Source: Pasteurella atlantica
GTDB taxonomy: Bacteria > Pseudomonadota > Gammaproteobacteria > Enterobacterales > Pasteurellaceae
Assembly: GCF_963693435.1 (NCBI RefSeq)
Contig: NZ_OY856306.1
Span: 1,426,001 to 1,490,000 of the forward strand
Reading direction: 5' to 3'
DNA: 64,000 bases
The first letter of the stretch is position 1, and each line of letters starts with the position of its first letter. A program made the translations under genes and the position numbers. The notes beneath the pieces were generated by a model. It was not told the origin of the DNA. It saw only the letters and a program-made list of their open reading frames with translations, and did not search any database. Shown here one piece after another: positions 58,102-64,000 of this stretch.

Positions 58102-58740
58102 TTATTTTAAAAATCTAAATTTACTCTTGCACCAATTAAAAAACCCATCCTTTGAGTAATCATCCTCCATCGTCGATGGATATTTAATGATTTCCATTGC
58201 TATTTGTGGTATTTCAATATTAAACGTCTTTGTAACCCAATTCTCAAAATATATATTTCTTTCTAAATTTGGGTCTTCTTCATAAGGTGAAATACTAAAC
58301 TCCTCTTCCCAACAAATCTCTGAATATCCGATTGCTAAAAACCTAATAAAATCCAACATATTATTTGCCAAAATACAAAGCAATGTAGATCCTGAACCTG
58401 AGCCTATATGAACTATCTTGATTTCATCAGTATCTGATGTCCATAAACCACACATCGAACCATCTGCACTGGTAGCAAAACAACAAAATCACTCTTTAAA
58501 TTCAAGATCTTGGTTATCATCAAACCAATACCAAGTATCTTTTTCATCACAAGTAAATCGAATAATAGTCCCTTTAGGTTCACTTTGGGGAGAATAAAGG
58601 AAACCAATTCTTTTACCATTTTCATCATCAATATAAAAATTATTTTCCTCAATCCATTTATAAAGTAATCTTAATTCTTCAGGTATTCGCATATCCTTTG
58701 GCAATACATTTTCTAATTGAGTGATAAGCTTGCTTTTCAT
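58102..58740 (-). pseudogene. SMI1/KNR4-family protein with in-frame stop
   Basis: The reading frame is continuous from 58740 to 58102 except for one TGA at 58489-58491. The first part reads MKSKLITQLENVLPKDMRIP, EELRLLYKWIEENNF and WFDDNQDLEFKE, then stop, then FCCFATSADGSMCGLWTSDT and ICWEEEFSISPYEEDPNLER. SMI1/KNR4 proteins often serve as immunity proteins to secreted toxins. Either a nonsense mutation or a sequence error separates the halves. Confidence 0.75.
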
Positions 58741-58857
58741 ATTGATTGTCCTTTTTGTTTCGTTATATTTACTTACCGTTAAAATATTTTATGGCATTTT
58801 GTAAATTTTATTTAAAATCATACCGCTTTAATGACACTTTTCTTTTTTAAATTAAGT

Positions 58858-59187
58858 TTATTCCTCATTAATTCGATTTCCTTCATCAAAATAAAAAGAA
58901 TTCTCTTTTAATTTCACAAAACCATTCTCATTTATTCCGATAAATAAACTACAATTATTTATTTCAGGTTGCCAACCATTGTCTAAACCATAAATAATAG
59001 CATTCATAATTGTTTTAGGTCTAATTTCAAAATGCCAACTGTAAGGATCAATATATAAAATACTATTTGGGTAATTCTCCTTAAATACTTTTATATATAC
59101 ATTTTTAATATAAATAGAATGTCTTTTTAACGTCCAAATATAAACATTATCTAATACTTTGATTTTTCTTTTGATTACTCTGCTCAT
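58858..59187 (-). CDS. Unrecognised 109-residue protein
   Basis: Not recognised. MSRVIKRKIKVLDNVYIWTL then KRHSIYIKNVYIKVFKENYP, with YIDPYSWHFEIRPKTIMNAI, IYGLDNGWQPEI and FDEGNRINEE at the end. Alpha/beta pattern, no signal. The WxPE and FDEG text is seen in small immunity-type proteins, but I cannot assign it. It lies next to the SMI1/KNR4-like pseudogene. Confidence 0.6.
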   Translation of the reverse strand: MSRVIKRKIKVLDNVYIWTLKRHSIYIKNVYIKVFKENYPNSILYIDPYSWHFEIRPKTIMNAIIYGLDNGWQPEINNCSLFIGINENGFVKLKENSFYFDEGNRINEE

Positions 59188-59232
59188 ATCTTATTTCTTT
59201 TTAAACGTTAATCACTTGAATAAATATAATTT

Positions 59233-60111
59233 TTACTTCAATTCAATGCTATAACCTAACTCTTTTGCTAGCTTTATAAAACTGGCAATGCTATGCGAAT
59301 TCCACTGATTACAAGTTGCTATCTTTTCATCAATTAAGTTAATTGTTTGAACATCTTTTATATAATACCTTTTATATCCTGATTCAGAATAAATATTATA
59401 AGCCTTAGCGTATTTATCAAATATTCCATAATTTTTTTGATATTTATCTGGAAATACACTTTTTAATTCAGCAAAAGTGACATTAGGATTATCTTCAACA
59501 TAAGCCTTAACAACTTCATTAACCAACTGGGCTTTATTAAGAATTTTAGATTTAAAGATAAATCTTGAATAATCTTTTGTTGAATAATTGAAAGAAAAAT
59601 AGGTATCTGAAATAACAAATATATTATTATCTTCACTCCTGTATCTGCTCAAAACTATTCCTGCTATTGGTATCTCGTCATTATATTTATAACCATTTCT
59701 TAATTTTATTTGTAACTCTTCACTTATTGATGTTCCAACTAAAACACCAATCCATTTTGGTTCTTGATTATTTTCCCAATATTCTCCTATTTCAAGAATT
59801 TGCTTTCTTTCATCTAAATAATCTTCTAATTGCTTTAATGATTCAATATTAATTTCATTTAGTTTAAGCTCGACGATACTTAAATATTCAGCACCATACG
59901 ATGCTAGAATATCTATTCGCCCATCTCTATTTCTTCTTCCTTTTTTTAAAGCAATTTCTTCATCAAGTATAGCTACTTCTGTAAAATTTTCTTGGTCAAG
60001 CGTTAAAATATCTTCATTTTCTATAAGATAAGCCTCCATTGCCAATTCTTTTTTGAAAGGGTATGGTTTTAATTCAATATTATTTGCTGTTACTTGTTTA
60101 AATATTTTCAT
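59233..60111 (-). CDS. PD-(D/E)XK-type nuclease-like protein (DUF91/NucS-like)
   Basis: 292 residues. The first half carries a plausible PD-(D/E)XK site: Glu near residue 26 (LAMEAYLIENEDIL), Asp 67 in GRNRDGRIDILASYG and E81-x-K83 in LSIVELKLNEINIESLKQLE. The second half, from about residue 200, ends in a small helical domain (DVQTINLIDEKIATCNQWNS). Such proteins are linked to DNA repair or defence. It lies in a run of unrecognised genes with no partner methylase or helicase, so defence is only a possibility. Confidence 0.65.
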   Translation of the reverse strand: MKIFKQVTANNIELKPYPFKKELAMEAYLIENEDILTLDQENFTEVAILDEEIALKKGRRNRDGRIDILASYGAEYLSIVELKLNEINIESLKQLEDYLDERKQILEIGEYWENNQEPKWIGVLVGTSISEELQIKLRNGYKYNDEIPIAGIVLSRYRSEDNNIFVISDTYFSFNYSTKDYSRFIFKSKILNKAQLVNEVVKAYVEDNPNVTFAELKSVFPDKYQKNYGIFDKYAKAYNIYSESGYKRYYIKDVQTINLIDEKIATCNQWNSHSIASFIKLAKELGYSIELK

Positions 60112-60291
60112 TTTTTCTCTTTAATGATTACTAATAATTTAGGTATATGAAATAGTAAATAAAAAATACTCTCATTTGGAGTTAGTGTATTTTAGTCTTT
60201 TATGCTTAAAAAGTTCATTTTTATTAAACTCAACTATCCTCTTTAAATCTACAAGTATTTGCAAATTTTTCTCTTAATCTACCCGCTTAAA

Positions 60292-61251
60292 TCATTCAAT
60301 AAATTTATTTGGGTTATCGCTATGCTTTTGTTGATATTCTCTTGCTGCTTGAGTTTGTTTTTGTAACCATTCTGTAAAAGGTATTTTCTTACCGCTGTAT
60401 GCAACAGCAAAAATTGATTTGCCATCTTGTGAAACTAAAAACTCACCATCAGTAGGGATTTTGCGGTTATCGTAACTATACACAAGATAAAAAGGAAAAT
60501 ATTTACTCGGTCGTTCAACAATTTCAAAGTGTAAAACTTTTGGTTTAGCTAATGAATACACATTAACGTAGTAAATATCAGCCAATAGTTTCATTTTTTG
60601 TTGAAAGACGTTAAGTATTTTCTGCTCTTTTTCTGAATAATTAAAAGGATAAGGGTAATAATTTTCGTGAATTTTTACATCTTTCTCTTGAATTGGTTTA
60701 GATAAGGGAGCAACCTTTTCCCCTTTTTTATTAATAAAGCCCCATTTCCCATCCACGACTGTTTTATGATCTTCTCCTGCTTTTTTCCAATAACAGCCAT
60801 CACAAACACTGGCATAACCATAATTAAAGGGTGAGGAAAAATCAAACTGAGGTTGAATAACAATTTCCCCCTCTCTATTTGCAAAACCAATTTTGCCATT
60901 TTTAACAATACGTTGATAGCCCTCCACTCGATAATCTGCTCCATTATCGTACCAAAATGTTTGGTATAGATACTCTCCTTTACGATTAAACACACAGCCA
61001 AAAGTATGTGGCTCTTGTTTAATGTTTTTAGGGCAGCCTACAAAGGATAATAAGGTATCTTCAACCACTGTGCCATCTTCAGTGCCACTATAATTGAGAA
61101 ACTCCGCTGGAATAATAATATTACCATTTTGATCTTTTACGCCTATTTTATCTTTTGCATTGTCAGTAAAATAAAATAACGTTTCTTTATTTTGTGCAAA
61201 TGCTGAAAATGAACAGCATATTAGGATAAATGTTATTAGTTTTTTAATCAT
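60292..61251 (-). CDS. Secreted WG-repeat protein
   Basis: 319 residues with a cleavable signal (MIKKLITFILICCSFSAFAQ). WG-type repeats: KIGVKDQNGNIIIPAEFLNY, KIGFANREGEIVIQPQFDFS and KWGFINKKGEKVAPL. Two Cys pairs (VGCPKNI...FGCVFN, and CDGCYW). WG-repeat proteins are periplasmic or surface-located and of unknown function. It is upstream (in transcription) of the nuclease-like gene and 21 bp after a membrane gene on the same strand. Confidence 0.85.
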   Translation of the reverse strand: MIKKLITFILICCSFSAFAQNKETLFYFTDNAKDKIGVKDQNGNIIIPAEFLNYSGTEDGTVVEDTLLSFVGCPKNIKQEPHTFGCVFNRKGEYLYQTFWYDNGADYRVEGYQRIVKNGKIGFANREGEIVIQPQFDFSSPFNYGYASVCDGCYWKKAGEDHKTVVDGKWGFINKKGEKVAPLSKPIQEKDVKIHENYYPYPFNYSEKEQKILNVFQQKMKLLADIYYVNVYSLAKPKVLHFEIVERPSKYFPFYLVYSYDNRKIPTDGEFLVSQDGKSIFAVAYSGKKIPFTEWLQKQTQAAREYQQKHSDNPNKFIE

Positions 61252-61271
61252 TGTGATAATCTCTTTTAGGT

Positions 61272-61934
61272 TTACTCTTTATTTTCACTCATTAACTCAT
61301 ACGAAGAAAATAATAAACTAGGTTTTATATTTGGGTAATAAAGCTTTTCTGGGTTTGCTACTTTTAATACTTTATTGCCAAAATGAATAAACTGCTCATT
61401 ATCTTTGATTTCAACAGTGTATTTTGCTTTAAATTTTAAATTCTTTTTATGGGATTTTTTAGCAAAATATTCTTCGCTTGATTGTTCATAAAAGTAAGCA
61501 AATCCTTTACTAAATCTAACATAAAAAACTCGTTTTATAGAAAAGTTTTTCATATCTGGAGAAGGATTTTCTCCCAAAACATCAGTATAACGAAACACCT
61601 TGCCATCTAAATACTCTTTGCTCAGATAAGGACTTGTTAGTTGGAGTGAAAATAAAGCTATATGTAAGATAAGAAAAACGACCAAAAGCCACTTACAAAT
61701 ATTTCTAAAAAACATCAAAACTAAAAATAAAATTCCAAATAAAACGCTCATAAGAGCAAGTAGCAAAACATAATATCCATATAAAACCGTGTAATACTTG
61801 ATGAAAAATTGATTTTTTATTTCAACAGGAATAAGTTTGATATTTAAAATTCCCTCAGGAAAATAAAAAATTGCCAAAAAAGTAAAAGCAACTACCATTA
61901 AACCAATTATGCTAAATTTAAATTTTTTTATCAT
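61272..61934 (-). CDS. Unrecognised membrane protein (220 residues)
   Basis: Three predicted membrane helices: KFSIIGLMVVAFTFLAIFYF, YGYYVLLLALMSVLFGILFL and WLLVVFLILHIALFSLQLTS. A C-terminal soluble domain of about 100 residues follows with VFYVRFSKGFAYFYEQSSEE. GGAG precedes the ATG and the start lies 3 bp after the stop of the lipoprotein gene, so the two are coupled. The function is unknown. Confidence 0.7.
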   Translation of the reverse strand: MIKKFKFSIIGLMVVAFTFLAIFYFPEGILNIKLIPVEIKNQFFIKYYTVLYGYYVLLLALMSVLFGILFLVLMFFRNICKWLLVVFLILHIALFSLQLTSPYLSKEYLDGKVFRYTDVLGENPSPDMKNFSIKRVFYVRFSKGFAYFYEQSSEEYFAKKSHKKNLKFKAKYTVEIKDNEQFIHFGNKVLKVANPEKLYYPNIKPSLLFSSYELMSENKE

Positions 61935-61937
61935 TAT

Positions 61938-62558
61938 TTACTCCGTTACTCTGTGCAATTGTTTTTGTTCCTCAAATACTCGCAATAAATCATCTTTGGG
62001 GATAATCATCGGCGATGAAATATAAATAAACATTGAGAAAAATGGCACGTGCATAAATGAACAGGTTAATTGCTTATCAGCAGGTTGTAATTGCTTGATA
62101 ATTTTTTCTTGTATATGTTGGGCGTGTAATGAGTGATCTTCATAGGTAGAACAACCACAAGCATCTATAAATTTCTCCTCTTCTTCTTTGCTCTGAATTA
62201 TAAACTCCTCGTTATAAGTAAAACTTGTAGTATAAAGAAATCCATTATTATAGGGTTTTACAGAATTTTTATCCGTCAAGGCGTACATTGCCTCTTGGGA
62301 ATGTGTCCAATCTCGCTTTGTGATTTTAGGCTTGTCTTTTACATAACACTGCATATTACGAATATCCTTATACAAAGGCTGGCGTAAATCACGATCTGAC
62401 CAAAAAGTAAGCCTAAAATAGCGTGGGTCTTCCTTATCCACTGCAATGCTATGATACGAAAATTGTTTTGTCAGAATGTCGCGTACCTCACTGCCATTGA
62501 ATAGTAATTGACAGCCTGATAACAATAATGTGGTGGATAATATGAGTAGTTTTTTCAT
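61938..62558 (-). CDS. Unrecognised lipoprotein (206 residues)
   Basis: Signal MKKLLILSTTLLLSGCQLLF with lipobox LSGC (Cys 16). The mature part contains several Cys (RNMQCYVK, DACGCSTYEDH and LTCSFMH). The same operon holds the membrane genes on both sides. It could be part of an envelope complex with them. No domain recognised. Confidence 0.7.
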   Translation of the reverse strand: MKKLLILSTTLLLSGCQLLFNGSEVRDILTKQFSYHSIAVDKEDPRYFRLTFWSDRDLRQPLYKDIRNMQCYVKDKPKITKRDWTHSQEAMYALTDKNSVKPYNNGFLYTTSFTYNEEFIIQSKEEEEKFIDACGCSTYEDHSLHAQHIQEKIIKQLQPADKQLTCSFMHVPFFSMFIYISSPMIIPKDDLLRVFEEQKQLHRVTE

Positions 62559-62578
62559 TTTATTACTCTTTTGTAGAA

Positions 62579-63109
62579 TTAATCTGTATTTTCATTCTTA
62601 ATCTTATATTGAATATATCGTTTTAAATTATCTAATTTTTCCTCTTTTGTTCCCGTTCCATCTGTTTCTATGACTTCAAAATTAATAAATTTTCTGTTAT
62701 ACCATTTTCTTCTTTCCAAAAAAGGATAGAAAAGAGAGGTTTCACTAATAATCAATGTATCACTGCTTGGAGGAAGGGTAAATGGACGATACACATAGGC
62801 ATTAAATAGTCTGTCATCTACTTTTATAAAATAAAAACTATCATTTCTATAAAAAGTACTCATTATCGCACCGATAAAATAAACTAAAATAATCAGCGAA
62901 TACAAGGTGTTAATAAAACAGACAATGCCTTTAACAACACCTGTTTCAATTTTGTAGCGTTCTTTAAAGGTGAAATAAACAAGAAGCATTAAACAGATGA
63001 TATCCGTCCAAAAGCCAATTAATGAAATCCCTAAAAAGATCATCGACATCATATAGACTGCTGTCAATATTGTTAAAACTATTGAGATATTTTTATAAAT
63101 TTTATTCAT
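62579..63109 (-). CDS. Unrecognised membrane protein (176 residues)
   Basis: Three to four helices in the first 95 residues (ISIVLTILTAVYMMSMIFLG, IICLMLLVYFTF and YSLIILVYFIGAIMSTFY). The C-terminal 75 residues are soluble: VDDRLFNAYVYRPFTLPPSS, then DTLIISETSLFYPFLERRKW. It is the first gene of the lipoprotein/membrane/WG run on the minus strand. The function is unknown. Confidence 0.7.
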   Translation of the reverse strand: MNKIYKNISIVLTILTAVYMMSMIFLGISLIGFWTDIICLMLLVYFTFKERYKIETGVVKGIVCFINTLYSLIILVYFIGAIMSTFYRNDSFYFIKVDDRLFNAYVYRPFTLPPSSDTLIISETSLFYPFLERRKWYNRKFINFEVIETDGTGTKEEKLDNLKRYIQYKIKNENTD

Positions 63110-63316
63110 TTAATACTCTACTGGTTTATCTTTAAACTATTATTGTTGTAAATTTAACTGCTTTCATCTTACCAAATTGTTAATCTTGTTGCTATTTTAT
63201 TTTATTGTGATTTAGTTAAGATTGCGTTATGCTCGAAAGTTATACCAATTTGGTCATCTAGGTAAAGTGAAAGGAGTAATAATGATGATGAAAAGGTTGC
63301 AAGCTATTGTTAATAA

Positions 63317-63520
63317 AAAATTGTTGATGGCAAAATTCCAGCAAAATCAATCTCGCCAGAAGCAGGCACATTAATACTATTTCGTGGGCGTAATTCAATA
63401 CATAGGGTTATACCTACTGTTGGCGATAAAACTCGAATGCTATCGGTACTTGCTTATAATAATGCTCCAGATGTCGCATTATCCGAATCAGCAAGAATGA
63501 CTTTTTATGGGCGTTTAGTT
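63317..63520 (+). pseudogene. Remnant of a 2-oxoglutarate/Fe(II) oxygenase-like gene
   Basis: A frame without a start reads KIVDGKIPAKSISPEAGTLI, LFRGRNSIHRVIPTVGDKTR, MLSVLAYNNAPDVALSESAR and MTFYGRL. The RGRNSIHRV (His) and LSESARMTFYGRL text is typical of the C-terminal half of the HalD/BesD-like oxygenase family. The 5' half is missing. The open frame continues into serC antisense but the family text ends at GRL. Confidence 0.75.
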
Positions 63521-63580
63521 TATATCGAGCAACGGGCGGATATACGCAAACTGCGTTTGCTAATCACGCCCCTACGCGAA

Positions 63581-64000
63581 TTAGCTATAACGCTCTTCAA
63601 ACTCTTTCATAAAGCTAATCAACGCATCAACCCCCTCTATTGGCATTGCGTTATAGATAGAGGCTCGCATTCCACCCAGTACTTTATGTCCTTTCAACGC
63701 TTGTAAGTTATTTTCCAATGCTTCAGCCACAAATTTTGTGTCTAACTCAGGATTGCCTGTGACAAATGTCACGTTCATTCTAGAACGGTTTTGAGGAGAA
63801 ACAACATTTGAAAATAGTTTACTTTGATCAATAAAATCATAAAGCTTTTGAGCCTTAGCGATATTCTGTTTTTCAACTTCTCCTACGCCACCTAAGGCTA
63901 ATAAATGTTTAAACACTAATGAACAGAGATACCACGCAAAAGTCGGTGGCGTATTAATCATTGAATCCGCTTTTTGTTGAACCGCATAATCCCAAACTTG
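63581..64000 (-). CDS. serC: Phosphoserine aminotransferase, C-terminal part
   Basis: The frame runs off the window edge, so about 140 C-terminal codons are visible. It has MINTPPTFAWYLCSLVFKHL, LALGGVGEVEKQNIAKAQKL, RSRMNVTFVTGNPELDTKFV, LKGHKVLGGMRASIYNAMPI and EGVDALISFMKEFEERY. PLP enzyme that makes phosphoserine from phosphohydroxypyruvate in serine synthesis. It is convergent with the oxygenase remnant. Confidence 0.93.
   Translation of the reverse strand, partial: QVWDYAVQQKADSMINTPPTFAWYLCSLVFKHLLALGGVGEVEKQNIAKAQKLYDFIDQSKLFSNVVSPQNRSRMNVTFVTGNPELDTKFVAEALENNLQALKGHKVLGGMRASIYNAMPIEGVDALISFMKEFEERYS

Noticed and set aside
58413-58652. 79-codon ORF in the SMI1/KNR4-like region
   Set aside because: Different frame from the two matching halves; no meaningful sequence.
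63437-63706. 89-codon ORF at the right end
   Set aside because: Only its first about 28 codons are the tail of the oxygenase remnant; the rest is antisense to serC.

Overview
This is a low-GC chromosomal window from a member of the Pasteurellaceae (Gammaproteobacteria). The gene content supports this: DegQ, CysB, RlmM, SmrB, Tgt and split TCA/leucine loci, all with enterobacterial-type sequences. The uptake-signal-like words have an ACAAGCGGT core followed by a TTTGCAAAT tail, which is the Actinobacillus pleuropneumoniae type; the Haemophilus AAGTGCGGT core was not found. A perfect dif-type XerCD site at 57005-57032 places the right part of the window at the replication terminus. I do not name a species.

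Layout. 1-8.7 kb: end of a YdjM-like membrane hydrolase, CRISPR array 1, acnB and icd (minus), gltA (plus), CRISPR array 2. 8.8-16.5 kb: leucine biosynthesis with leuA-leuB and leuC-leuD on the minus strand, split by a small island of unrecognised genes and preceded by a leuL leader peptide and attenuator. 16.5-30.4 kb: housekeeping genes (can, mltA, an intact ISAs1-family element, initiator tRNA, tgt, rlmM, adhC-fghA formaldehyde detoxification, uraA, lplA). 30.5-36.3 kb: CRISPR array 3, then a run of unrecognised lipoproteins and membrane proteins. 36.4-38.9 kb: xseA followed by a GATC-rich, DnaA-box-bearing stretch. 39-45.7 kb: an electrophile/aldehyde/peroxide stress cluster (yghU-like, nitroreductase, hchA-like, DJ-1-like, ohr, yqhD) with a duplicated promoter/operator. 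46-54.4 kb: degQ, an SDR, ydjA-like, prmB, smrB, a DUF711 gene, yjjG, cysB. 54.5-57.0 kb: a three-gene filamentous-phage satellite-like element at dif. 57.1-64 kb: a decayed cobB, an SMI1/KNR4-like pseudogene, more unrecognised small proteins, and the end of serC.

The most interesting items are these. (1) A roughly 2.5 kb element carries a divergent XRE repressor, a gene II/X-type replication protein and a ssDNA-binding-type small protein. It is bounded by dif-like sites and carries a second, inverted dif-like site, the arrangement used by CTXphi/RS1 for single-stranded XerCD integration. No capsid, assembly or secretion gene is present. (2) Three CRISPR arrays of type I-F repeat class have no cas genes in the window. 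All lie between convergent genes, share a leader of about 137 bp with a perfect IHF consensus, and point the same way. Array 3 carries a degraded copy of the 3' end of leuD next to its leader, so it appears to have been copied from the array 2 locus. (3) An apparently co-regulated promoter module, with conserved -35/-10 and palindromes at fixed spacing, sits in front of yqhD-ohr and in front of the hchA-nitroreductase genes. All functional calls are from reading the sequence; no database search was run.
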